Positions 18,568 to 26,096 of a stretch of 64,000 bases of DNA are shown in pieces (within the stretch, counting starts at the first letter, position 1; each line of letters starts with the position of its first letter). The notes below the pieces were generated by a model, which worked only from the letters and a program-made list of their open reading frames with translations, did no database searches and had not been told where the DNA came from. A program made the position numbers and the translations under genes. The stretch is taken from positions 124,001-188,000 of the forward strand of contig NZ_LAZS01000004.1 in NCBI RefSeq assembly GCF_002007205.1. The letters run 5' to 3'. Origin of the DNA: Ensifer adhaerens (GTDB lineage Bacteria > Pseudomonadota > Alphaproteobacteria > Rhizobiales > Rhizobiaceae).

Positions 18568-19311
18568 TTAACCGTTAAGTTCACGCAAAATTGCCCGTAA
18601 ATTGGAACTATCGTCGATAGGTGTCGGGAACTCAAGGCGTTTTAGCTGATCGCCATCTGCAAGGTCGAGCCCCGCAGCGTCGATACCCACGACTTTCCAG
18701 TTGCCTTCCGGTGCCTTGCAGAGCTTCACCGCATAGCGCTGAACTGCGTCAGAATGATCCGTATTCATGTGATCGATCGCGTTCGCCTCCATCGCGGCGA
18801 GCGAGGCGATGGCAGGCGTGTCGATCAGAAGGTCTTCGGCAGTCAAAACATAGGCGCGGCCGAAGCCGCCGTTGAGACTGGCACGGAGCGGCGACAGTCG
18901 GAAGAAGCCGAAATCGGGAAAATCGACATAGAGTTTCGACTTGGGGTGGCGGCGAACGAATCGCTCGCGAATGCGGATATGTGCTTCGCTGTCGCGCGCA
19001 ACCTGTTCGGCGGTGCACTGTACCGTCAGGCGGGGATGGGCGAGCGGGTCGCCCTTGCCGGGCTCGCCGGTCAGAAGCGAGGCGCGGTTGTCGGCGGTGA
19101 GCGCCTGGGTGTGCGTCGACAGCTTCGAGATCAGGATCACAGGCACTCCGTCGACGTCCATGCCGACGAGCACGCGGCTGACGAAGGGAAAGCCGCCGCT
19201 CTCCGGCTCGATCGCGGCAAGTGAGGCGCTGCGCGCGCCGCGCAGAAGCGTGCGGGCCAGCGTGCGGGCTTCGTCATCGGTGTCTCGCAAAACGTTCGGC
19301 TTGTCGCTCAT
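18568..19311 (-). CDS. HugZ-family FMN/heme-binding protein (pyridoxamine oxidase-like)
   Basis: A 247-residue protein with an N-terminal split-barrel of the pyridoxamine 5'-phosphate oxidase type (residues about 15-160; FVSRVLVGMDVDGVPVILISKLSTHT) and a C-terminal DUF2470-like domain (NAIDHMNTDHSDAVQRYA). This is the HugZ/HutZ arrangement, whose members bind or degrade heme; others are general FMN-dependent oxidoreductases. AGGAAGGGAAAGAGC before the ATG is a strong ribosome-binding site. The gene follows choV on the same strand but a terminator separates them. No heme uptake gene is adjacent, although shmR lies 16 kb away. Confidence 0.78.
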   Translation of the reverse strand: MSDKPNVLRDTDDEARTLARTLLRGARSASLAAIEPESGGFPFVSRVLVGMDVDGVPVILISKLSTHTQALTADNRASLLTGEPGKGDPLAHPRLTVQCTAEQVARDSEAHIRIRERFVRRHPKSKLYVDFPDFGFFRLSPLRASLNGGFGRAYVLTAEDLLIDTPAIASLAAMEANAIDHMNTDHSDAVQRYAVKLCKAPEGNWKVVGIDAAGLDLADGDQLKRLEFPTPIDDSSNLRAILRELNG

Positions 19312-19350
19312 GCTCTTTCCCTTCCTGCCATGCGGTCGCGGCCAGGACGC

Positions 19351-19381
19351 AAAAAGCCCGGAACGACGCTCCGGGCTTTTA
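19351..19381 (-). terminator. Terminator of the choXWV operon
   Basis: AAAAAGCCCGGA and its complement TCCGGGCTTTT enclose a short loop; on the minus strand the stem is followed by a T run. It lies 22 bases past the choV stop codon and before hugZ. Confidence 0.85.
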
Positions 19382-19402
19382 TTGGCTTGTTGAGCGGCCT
19401 CG

Positions 19403-20452
19403 TCAACTTTTGTTGCGATGGCGCGTCAATCCTTGCACGATATCCTGGGCATCGATGGTGCCGACGACCGAACCGTTGTCGACGACCCCGATGCTGCCCG
19501 GCTGGCGCGACATGGCGTCGAGAATGTCGACGAGCGGTGTCGTCGGTTTCGCCGTTGCGGTTACACCGGCAACCGTCACCCCGCGCTGGACCCCGGTCTG
19601 CATCACGTCCTTGGCCGTCAGCATCGTGATCGGGTTCATGTGTTGGACGAAATCCGCGACATACTGGTTGGCCGGATTCTTGACGATATCCTGCGGCGTG
19701 CCGCACTGGATGATGCGTCCGCCTTCCATGATGGCGATGCGGTTGCCGATGCGGAAGGCCTCATCGAGATCGTGGCTGACGAAGATGATCGTCTTCTTCA
19801 GCCGCCGCTGGAACTCCAGCAGTTCGTCCTGCAGGCGGGTGCGGATCAGGGGGTCGAGTGCGGAGAACGGCTCGTCCATCAGAAGGATCGGCGCGCCGGT
19901 CGCAAAGGCGCGGGCGAGGCCCACGCGCTGCTGCATGCCGCCGGAGAGCTCATTGACCTTGCGTCCGGCCCATTTCGTCAGGTTGACGAGTTCGAGCTGT
20001 TCGCCGACCCGCGCCTTGCGCTCGGCATCCGGCATGCCGGCAAGCTCGAGCCCGAAGCCGACATTGTCGGCGACGGTGCGCCAGGGAAGCAGTGCGAACT
20101 GCTGGAACACCATCGAGACCGTGTGCATGCGGAAGTCGCGCAGCGACTTCGCATTGGTTCGGTAGGGGTTGAGCGCACCGTTTGTTGTCTTCACTTCAAC
20201 GTCGCCGCGCACGACAGGCGCAAGCCCGTTTACGGCGCGAAGCAGGGTCGACTTGCCGGAGCCCGACAGCCCCATCAGCACCAGGATCTCGCCCTCGGTG
20301 ATTTCGAGCGACGCGCCGGCGACGCCGAGCACGAGGCCGGTTTCGGCACCGATCTCGTCTCGGGTCTTGCCTTGGTCGACCATCTGCAGCGCGACTTGCG
20401 GGTTGTTGCCGAAGATGATGTCGACGTTCTTGAATACGACGGCGTTGGTCAT
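19403..20452 (-). CDS. choV: Choline ABC transporter ATP-binding protein
   Basis: A 349-residue ABC ATPase of the glycine betaine/choline (ProV/ChoV) type that energises the ChoW permease. Walker A is GLSGSGKST, the Q-loop VFQQFALLPW, the signature LSGGMQQRVGLARA, Walker B ILLMDEPFSALDP and the switch His in FVSHDLDEA. A C-terminal regulatory CBS-like part follows (DVMQTGVQRGVTV, GSIGVVDNGSVVGTI). The frame extends to 20518, but the ATG at 20452 overlaps the choW stop as ATGA, the usual coupled start. Confidence 0.93.
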   Translation of the reverse strand: MTNAVVFKNVDIIFGNNPQVALQMVDQGKTRDEIGAETGLVLGVAGASLEITEGEILVLMGLSGSGKSTLLRAVNGLAPVVRGDVEVKTTNGALNPYRTNAKSLRDFRMHTVSMVFQQFALLPWRTVADNVGFGLELAGMPDAERKARVGEQLELVNLTKWAGRKVNELSGGMQQRVGLARAFATGAPILLMDEPFSALDPLIRTRLQDELLEFQRRLKKTIIFVSHDLDEAFRIGNRIAIMEGGRIIQCGTPQDIVKNPANQYVADFVQHMNPITMLTAKDVMQTGVQRGVTVAGVTATAKPTTPLVDILDAMSRQPGSIGVVDNGSVVGTIDAQDIVQGLTRHRNKS

Positions 20453-21294
20453 GCGCCCTCTCCTTCGTCGGACGCACGGAAAAGGCGGTCGAGGATGATC
20501 GCCAGGATGACGATGCAAAGGCCGGCTTCAAAGCCCTTGGCGATGTTGACCGTGTTCAAGGCTCTCACGACCGGAACGCCCAGGCCGCTGGCCCCGACGA
20601 GCGCGGCGATGACCACCATCGACAGCGACAGCATGATCGTCTGGGTGAGGCCGGCCATGATCTGCGGCATGGCAAAGGGCAGCTCCACCTTGCGCAGCAC
20701 CTGGCCGGGCGTCGCGCCGAAGGCCTGGGCGGCTTCCACCAGCGACGGCGGGGTGGAGATGATGCCGAGGCGCGTCAGCCGGATCGGCGCGGGGATGGCG
20801 AAGATCACCGTGGCGATCAGGCCCGGAACCATGCCGAGACCGAAGAGGATCAGCGCCGGAATCAGATAGACGAAGGTCGGGATCGTCTGCATCAGGTCGA
20901 GGATCGGCCGCATGACGGCATAGACCCAGGGGCGACGGGCGGCGGCGATGCCGAGCGGCACGCCGACGGCCATGCTGACCGCGGTCGCGGCGAGTACAAG
21001 GGCCAGCGTTTCTGTCGTTTCCTTCCAGTAGCCCTGGTTGATGATCAGAAGCAGGCCAAGGCCGGTGAACAGCGTTATGCCGATCGAGCGGCGGAACCAC
21101 CAGGCGAGCCCGGTGATGACGGCGACGACGATCAGCGGGTGCGGGGCATAAAGGACCCAGAGCAGCGAGTCGGCGACGGCCTGGAGGAATCGGGCGAGCT
21201 GGTCGAAGAAGAAATCGAAATTCGTCGTCAGCCAGTCGACGAACGCCTTGGCCCAGCCCCCGATGGGGATGCGGTTGTCGGTCAGATATTCCAC
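20449..21294 (-). CDS. choW: Choline ABC transporter permease
   Basis: A 281-residue inner-membrane permease with about six transmembrane segments and the binding-protein-dependent transport motif near its C-terminal half (EAAQAFGATPGQVLRKVELP). The N-terminal amphipathic region before the first membrane helix (WAKAFVDWLTTNFDFFFD) is typical of ProW/ChoW. The start codon is GTG with only a weak GGA upstream. A strong hairpin separates it from choX, and its stop codon overlaps the choV start. Part of choXWV, the high-affinity choline uptake system described in S. meliloti. Confidence 0.93.
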   Translation of the reverse strand: MEYLTDNRIPIGGWAKAFVDWLTTNFDFFFDQLARFLQAVADSLLWVLYAPHPLIVVAVITGLAWWFRRSIGITLFTGLGLLLIINQGYWKETTETLALVLAATAVSMAVGVPLGIAAARRPWVYAVMRPILDLMQTIPTFVYLIPALILFGLGMVPGLIATVIFAIPAPIRLTRLGIISTPPSLVEAAQAFGATPGQVLRKVELPFAMPQIMAGLTQTIMLSLSMVVIAALVGASGLGVPVVRALNTVNIAKGFEAGLCIVILAIILDRLFRASDEGEGA

Positions 21295-21346
21295 GAAGGT
21301 AAATCCGTCTCGTCAGGTCAAAAGGAGCGCATGACGCGGTGAAAAA

Positions 21347-21369
21347 AGGCGGGGTCTTTCCCCGCCTTG
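21347..21369 (-). terminator. Hairpin with T run between choX and choW
   Basis: AAGGCGGGG and CCCCGCCTT enclose a five-base loop, and on the minus strand the stem is followed by six T residues. It lies eight bases after the choX stop and 53 before the choW start, so it would act as a partial terminator or as a 3' stabiliser of choX mRNA. Confidence 0.75.
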
Positions 21370-21376
21370 ATGCCGA

Positions 21377-22333
21377 TCAGAGGCCGATCGCGGCCTTGAC
21401 CGCGGCGAGGCCATCGCCGCCGTCCTTGGCGGTGACACCGGCAAGCCAGGGATCGATGGCAGTCGGGTTGGCCTTCAGCCATTCCTCGGCAGCCTTGTCC
21501 GGCTCCTGCCCGTCGTTCAGGATCTTGCCCATGATCTCGTTTTCCATCTGGAGCGAGAATTTCAGGTTGGTCAGCAGCTTGCCGACGTTCGGGCATTCGG
21601 TGGTGTAGCCGGCGCGCACATTGGTGAAGACTTCCGCGCCGCCGTAGTTGGCGCCGAAGATGTCGTCGCCGCCCGCAAGATAGGTCAGCTTGAAGTTGGC
21701 GTTCATCGGATGCGGTTCCCAGCCGAGGAAGACGACCGGCGCGCCATCCTTTTCGGCGCGGGCGACCTGCGCCAGCATGCCCTGCTCGGAGGATTCGACC
21801 ACTTCGAAGCCCTTGAGGCCGAAGGTGTCCTTGTCGACCATGTCGATGATCAGGCGGTTGCCGTCATTGCCCGGCTCGATGCCGTAGATCTTGCCGTCGA
21901 GTTCGGTCTTCTTGGCCGCGATGTCCTTGAAGTCCTTGATGCCGAGCTCGGCGCCCTTGGCGTTGGTCGCCAGCGTATACTTGGCGCCGACCAGGTTCGG
22001 CCCGAAGGATTCGACCGACTTGTCGTCGAGGAAGGGACGCACATCGTTTTCCTGGGTCGGCATCCAGTTGCCGAGGAAGACGTCGATGTCCTTGTTCTTG
22101 AGCGAGGTGTAGGTGACCGGAACCGAGAGAACCTTGATGTCGGTCTGGTAGCCGAGGCCCTTGAGGACGGTCGAGATCGTCGCGGTGGTTGCAGTGATGT
22201 CCGTCCATCCGACGTCGGAGAAGCGGACGGTGCCACAGCTTTCCGGCTCGGCAGCTGCAGCCTGCCCGGCCGACATGGCAAGCAGCGAAACGGCGCCCGC
22301 CAGCATCAGTTTGAGAGAGAGTCCTTTTTTCAT
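21377..22333 (-). CDS. choX: Choline ABC transporter substrate-binding protein
   Basis: A 318-residue periplasmic binding protein with a clear signal peptide (LMLAGAVSLLAMSAGQAAAA). It matches ChoX of S. meliloti in wording: CGTVRFSDVGWTDITATTAT, DVFLGNWMPTQENDV, VFLGWEPHPMNANF and FGANYGGAEV, with several Trp residues of the kind that form the aromatic box for the trimethylammonium group of choline. AGGGGAACGACAACG before the ATG is a good ribosome-binding site. It is first in the choXWV operon. Its 249-base upstream gap to tdk contains the promoter region, but I recognise no operator. Confidence 0.94.
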   Translation of the reverse strand: MKKGLSLKLMLAGAVSLLAMSAGQAAAAEPESCGTVRFSDVGWTDITATTATISTVLKGLGYQTDIKVLSVPVTYTSLKNKDIDVFLGNWMPTQENDVRPFLDDKSVESFGPNLVGAKYTLATNAKGAELGIKDFKDIAAKKTELDGKIYGIEPGNDGNRLIIDMVDKDTFGLKGFEVVESSEQGMLAQVARAEKDGAPVVFLGWEPHPMNANFKLTYLAGGDDIFGANYGGAEVFTNVRAGYTTECPNVGKLLTNLKFSLQMENEIMGKILNDGQEPDKAAEEWLKANPTAIDPWLAGVTAKDGGDGLAAVKAAIGL

Positions 22334-22582
22334 CGTTGTCGTTCCCCTGCCTCTATTATTGTTTTAGCCAAACACCATTGGATAGCGAATTCAAGCGCTT
22401 TGATGTCGAAGGAAGTGTATTGCGTCAATATGCTGGCGGGGTGCACGATGCGACGCTGAATGTCGCATTGTCCACGAAATGGTCTAGTCCGGCGAAAATC
22501 TGTGGGTGCCGCAAACGCGCTCTGGCCTTCGCGGCCAAGCCTCGTCATTACCCGGAAAACGCAAAAACCGGACGCGGTGACG

Positions 22583-23170
22583 ATGGCCAAACTCTATTTC
22601 AGCTATGCGACGATGAATGCGGGCAAGAGCACGATGCTCCTGCAGGCCTCCTACAACTACCAGGAGCGCGGCATGCGCGTTGTGATGCTGATCGCAGCGC
22701 ATGACGACCGGGCAGGGGTCGGCCGCATCTCCTCGCGCATCGGCCTTGGCGCGGATGCCATTCCGTTTCATGGCGACGACGATCTCTACGCACTGATCGA
22801 CAAGCTGCATGCCGACGGCGCCGGCGAGATCGCCTGCGTCTTTGTCGACGAGGCGCAGTTCCTAAACGAGGGGCAGGTCTGGCAGCTTGCGCGCGTCGCC
22901 GACCGGATCGGCATTCCGGTGATGGCCTATGGCCTGCGAACGGATTTTCAGGGCAAGCTGTTCCCGGGCTCCATGGCGTTGCTCGCTCTTGCCGACGAAT
23001 TGCGCGAAGTGCGCACGATCTGCCATTGCGGCCGCAAGGCGACGATGGTCGTGCGCCTCGACGGACAGGGTAATGTCGTTCGCGAGGGCGCCCAGGTCGA
23101 GGTCGGCGGCAACGAGAAATATGTTTCCTATTGCCGGCGCCACTGGGACGACCTGATGCGCTGCGAGTGA
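22583..23170 (+). CDS. tdk: Thymidine kinase
   Basis: A 195-residue type II (TK1-like) thymidine kinase that phosphorylates thymidine to TMP in nucleotide salvage. Seen: YFSYATMNAGKSTMLLQ (P-loop), the FVDEAQFL Walker B segment, YGLRTDFQGKLFPGS, and the zinc-binding Cys residues in ICHCGRKA and SYCRRHW. The frame is open from 22460, but the family starts MAKLYFSY, which is the ATG at 22583 with GGTGA just upstream. It diverges from choX and is followed at a short distance by a cytochrome c gene with an unrelated job. Confidence 0.94.
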   Translation: MAKLYFSYATMNAGKSTMLLQASYNYQERGMRVVMLIAAHDDRAGVGRISSRIGLGADAIPFHGDDDLYALIDKLHADGAGEIACVFVDEAQFLNEGQVWQLARVADRIGIPVMAYGLRTDFQGKLFPGSMALLALADELREVRTICHCGRKATMVVRLDGQGNVVREGAQVEVGGNEKYVSYCRRHWDDLMRCE

Positions 23171-23247
23171 GTGCGGCGTTGTGGCGGCTTGAAAGGGAAG
23201 CGCTCGCAATGCCATCCTGCGCCGGTAACACACGCCAGGGACCTTCC

Positions 23248-23634
23248 ATGCCACGCCTCGTCACTAGCCTTCTCCTCTCGCTCTGTCTTGGCGCTGCTGT
23301 CGCTCATGCCGGGGGTGACGCGGCGGCGGGGGCTGCCGTTTTCCGCAAGTGCGCCGCCTGCCACACGGCGAGCGAGCCGACAAACCGCGTCGGTCCGAGC
23401 CTAATGGGCGTTGTCGGGCGGGCTGCCGCATCGGTCGCGGATTACAACTATTCCGCGGCGATGAAGGCCTTTGGGGCAGAGGGCCATGTCTGGGACGAGG
23501 CGACGCTGAGCGAATATCTGTTGAGCCCCAAGGCAATGGTCGGTGCCACCAAGATGGCTTTTGCCGGTCTCAAGAAGCCACAGGACATCGCTGACGTGAT
23601 TGCCTACCTGAAGGCGCCGCCGGCGGCCAAATAG
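23248..23634 (+). CDS. Periplasmic class I cytochrome c
   Basis: A 128-residue secreted protein: signal peptide ending AVAHA, then a single heme site CAACH near residue 37 and a likely Met ligand in TKMAFAGLKK near residue 106, followed by QDIADVIAYLK, the usual C-terminal helix of cytochrome c2/c-class I proteins. It carries electrons in the periplasm; partner unknown. The frame extends upstream to 23131, but AGGGA six bases before ATG 23248 and the signal peptide fix the start. Confidence 0.88.
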   Translation: MPRLVTSLLLSLCLGAAVAHAGGDAAAGAAVFRKCAACHTASEPTNRVGPSLMGVVGRAAASVADYNYSAAMKAFGAEGHVWDEATLSEYLLSPKAMVGATKMAFAGLKKPQDIADVIAYLKAPPAAK

Positions 23635-23698
23635 ATAATGCCTTCGATATCTCAAGCACTTCGCTGTGGTGGCTCATCAAAAAGCTGCGGGGAAAGGC

Positions 23699-23727
23699 TT
23701 GTTCTCTTCCGATAAACACCCTTTATA
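23699..23727 (+). promoter_or_regulatory. Predicted sigma70 promoter of the AAA+ operon
   Basis: TTGTTC (23699-23704), 17 bases, TTTATA (23722-23727), in an AT-rich patch that stands out from its surroundings. The start of transcription would fall near 23734, about 65 bases before the first gene. Confidence 0.55.
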
Positions 23728-23741
23728 TAACTGCAATCGAA

Positions 23742-23758
23742 GGCTGAATAATTCAGCC
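23742..23758 (+). promoter_or_regulatory. Perfect palindrome after the AAA+ operon promoter
   Basis: GGCTGAAT-A-ATTCAGCC, eight-base perfect arms around one central base, placed just downstream of the predicted transcription start. It could be an operator or a 5' mRNA hairpin. A second small stem GGCG/CGCC follows at about 23763-23776. Confidence 0.6.
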
Positions 23759-23798
23759 GGGGTGGCGGGTATCGCCACGGTGGACCGAGGGGCAGGAC

Positions 23799-24887
23799 AT
23801 GGCGACTCTTCAGAATTTTGACGCGGAGATCGAGAAGACGAAGGGCGTGGTCGAACAGATGCGCGGCAAGCTCGAACAATCCGGCGTCGTGCTGGAGCAG
23901 TTCGCCAAAGCCGAGACCAAGCTCGGCGACGTCAATTTCGACATCGAAAACGCCCGGATCCAGGACGTCATCAACCAGCAGAAGGTGATGGAGGCCAACA
24001 TCGCCGACCTGATCATCGGGCTCGAGGATGCGACCAATGTCTTCGGCTCCGAATTCGAGAGCATGAAGAACTATACGGGGTACGAGAAGTTCATCGGCAT
24101 CTTCTCCAAGCAGAAGATGCAGCGCATGCGCACCGACCGCGTGCGCAACATGTCGCTTGCCGGCAACCTGCAGGAATTGCTTTCGAAATCCGACATGATC
24201 GTCGGCATTCTCAAGGAGCAGAAGTCGGTCCTCGACCAGCGCTACAAGACCTCGGAACAGAGCCTGATCCAGGTGATCGAGCGCCGCAAGGGCACGATGG
24301 CGAACCTCGAAGCGGTGCAGAAGCGGATCGAGGAACTGAATCCGCTCCTGCTCGACATCGAGAACCGCATCGCCGCGTCGACCGAGCAGAAGGTTCGCAC
24401 CGAGCTCGAAGGCGAGCGTTCGGCCCTTGCCACCGAGTACAACGAGAAGCAGGCCAAGGAGCAGGAGCTGCTTGCCGAAAGCCAGACGCTCGAGCGCTAT
24501 ACCTCGATGTTCCAGACCTTCGTCGATTCGCTCAACAACCAGATCGCCGCGCAGAACACGCTGATCAACAAGCTGACAATCGATACCGAGCAGCGCATCG
24601 TGCTCTACAAGGCGCTGGAAGATTCGTTGAAGACGGCGGCCCAGCAGGATGTCGCCCACAAGATCAACACGCTCGGCAGCCAGGTCGACACCGCGGCCGA
24701 AGAGACGATGGCCGGCATTGGTGCCGCCGCGCAGCGCCACATCGGCGATCTCCTCGAAATGCATGAAAAGAACATGCTTTCGACGCAGGATATCCAGCGC
24801 CGCAAGAAGCTCGCCGACGACGCCTTTGCCCGCCGCTTCCAGTCGGTGATGGATAAACACAACACTGCCAACTACGTGAAGCAGTGA
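23799..24887 (+). CDS. Coiled-coil protein of unknown function, first gene of AAA+ operon
   Basis: A 362-residue soluble, strongly helical and charged protein without signal peptide or membrane helix. Long heptad-like stretches run over about residues 5-60, 120-260 and 270-345 (for example KRIEELNPLLLDIENRI, EQELLAESQTLERY). I do not recognise the family with certainty. The all-helical layout and a stretch near the C-terminus (SLNNQIAAQNTLINKL, then QRRKKLADDAFARRF) faintly recall TelA, the toxic anion resistance protein, but this needs profile comparison. The ATG is preceded by GAGGGGCAGGAC. Four further genes on the same strand follow and appear to form one system with it. Confidence 0.7.
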   Translation: MATLQNFDAEIEKTKGVVEQMRGKLEQSGVVLEQFAKAETKLGDVNFDIENARIQDVINQQKVMEANIADLIIGLEDATNVFGSEFESMKNYTGYEKFIGIFSKQKMQRMRTDRVRNMSLAGNLQELLSKSDMIVGILKEQKSVLDQRYKTSEQSLIQVIERRKGTMANLEAVQKRIEELNPLLLDIENRIAASTEQKVRTELEGERSALATEYNEKQAKEQELLAESQTLERYTSMFQTFVDSLNNQIAAQNTLINKLTIDTEQRIVLYKALEDSLKTAAQQDVAHKINTLGSQVDTAAEETMAGIGAAAQRHIGDLLEMHEKNMLSTQDIQRRKKLADDAFARRFQSVMDKHNTANYVKQ

Positions 24888-24945
24888 ACGGCCAGCGCAT
24901 GGTCCGCACCGAGTTGACCGGCCGGCAGGCGCCACGGGGATTTTT

Positions 24946-26094
24946 ATGAAGGTCGCGGCTTCATCCGCTGTCGCACAGTATTTCGCGTCGATCCATGCGG
25001 CGCTGGCCGGGCTCGAACTCTTTCTCGGCGACCGCAACTCGCCGCTCTATCGCAACACCGTCGTCGGCGAGGTGATCGTTCCCTATCTTGGCCGGCTGAA
25101 GGCCTCGATCGACTGCTGGGAGAACCGGATCGGCTTTGTCGATCAGTTCCGCATTTCGCGGGCGGAAAGCGGCTTTCCCGTATTCCAGAACGTGCTGGAG
25201 CTGGAGAACGACCGGCAGACGGCGAGCAAGCGCCTGGCCGACATTCCCCCGGCCGATGCGCTGCGCGACGAGATGGTCGATTTCATCCTTCGTCAGAAGG
25301 CCTTCCCCGAGGCGCTGCAGACGCGCATGGCCGAGCGGCTTTATCTGGAGCAGATCGGCAAGGGCGAGATCTTCTCGCCCTTCATCCTGCCGGAGACCAT
25401 CCGCGTTGCGGTCAATTCCAAGACGATGCGGCCCTATTACGTGGTGAGCTGGGGCGCCTTCGACGGCGCCAACACCCTGCCGATGGTCTACATGGCGACG
25501 ATCGAGGATTCCTCGGAAAAGATCGTCGACATGCTGGTGACCGCTGATGGCAAGCTCAACCCTGAGGTCGAGATCCCGTTGCCGGTCGGGGGACTGCTCA
25601 ATCCGGATCTCGCCAGCCGTTTCGACGATTTCGTCTCGAAGAACAGCAGCTATTCGCTGACGCCGGTGACGATCGCCACCAATCTCGACAAGGATTTTGA
25701 CGAGCTGCATCCGAAGCAGTTGCGCCGCATCGTGCTCGGGCCGTTCTATTCGGCCGGGATAACTGAGAACAATGCGCGCATCAACGATATCCTCTCGAAG
25801 GTACGCAAGACCGAGAATGCCTGGCTTCTGACCTGGACGGTGCAGGAGGTCTTCTCGAAATCGGAGCGGCCGGCCAAGCGCGGTTTCTGGTCGACGACGC
25901 CGGCGCAGGAGGAATTCCACATCGATACCGCCAATCTGGAGGCGACGCGCATGGGGGTTTCCTCCTACGAGAAGCACGCGCTGGTGCCGCACGACGCCTA
26001 TCAGGCGCTCTATGCCGCCGGTGAGGCGGAACAGGTGTTCGGCGATTACAAGGTCCACGTCATTTCCGGCAACCAGGTCGTCAGCGAGGTTTGA
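24946..26094 (+). CDS. Unrecognised protein, second gene of AAA+ operon
   Basis: A 382-residue soluble protein of mixed helix and strand, no signal peptide or membrane segment. The N-terminal half is helical (ASSAVAQYFASIHAALAGLELFLG). The middle contains a beta-rich stretch with RPYYVVSWGAFDGANTLPMVYMATIED, and the C-terminal half has QLRRIVLGPFYSAG and WLLTWTVQEVFSKSERPAKRGFW. I know no function. It begins 58 bases after the coiled-coil gene (GGGGA before ATG) and ends two bases before the ATPase start, so the pair is tightly coupled and may form a substrate adaptor for the ATPase. Confidence 0.7.
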   Translation: MKVAASSAVAQYFASIHAALAGLELFLGDRNSPLYRNTVVGEVIVPYLGRLKASIDCWENRIGFVDQFRISRAESGFPVFQNVLELENDRQTASKRLADIPPADALRDEMVDFILRQKAFPEALQTRMAERLYLEQIGKGEIFSPFILPETIRVAVNSKTMRPYYVVSWGAFDGANTLPMVYMATIEDSSEKIVDMLVTADGKLNPEVEIPLPVGGLLNPDLASRFDDFVSKNSSYSLTPVTIATNLDKDFDELHPKQLRRIVLGPFYSAGITENNARINDILSKVRKTENAWLLTWTVQEVFSKSERPAKRGFWSTTPAQEEFHIDTANLEATRMGVSSYEKHALVPHDAYQALYAAGEAEQVFGDYKVHVISGNQVVSEV

Positions 26095-26096
26095 CC

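Noticed and set aside
23248-23634. Cytochrome c as first gene of the AAA+ operon
   Set aside because: A separate promoter-like sequence and a 164-base gap lie between them, and no functional link is visible.
24946-26094. A 380-codon frame on the minus strand at 24961-26103
   Set aside because: Antisense shadow of the second AAA+ operon gene, which is in phase and tightly spaced with its neighbours.
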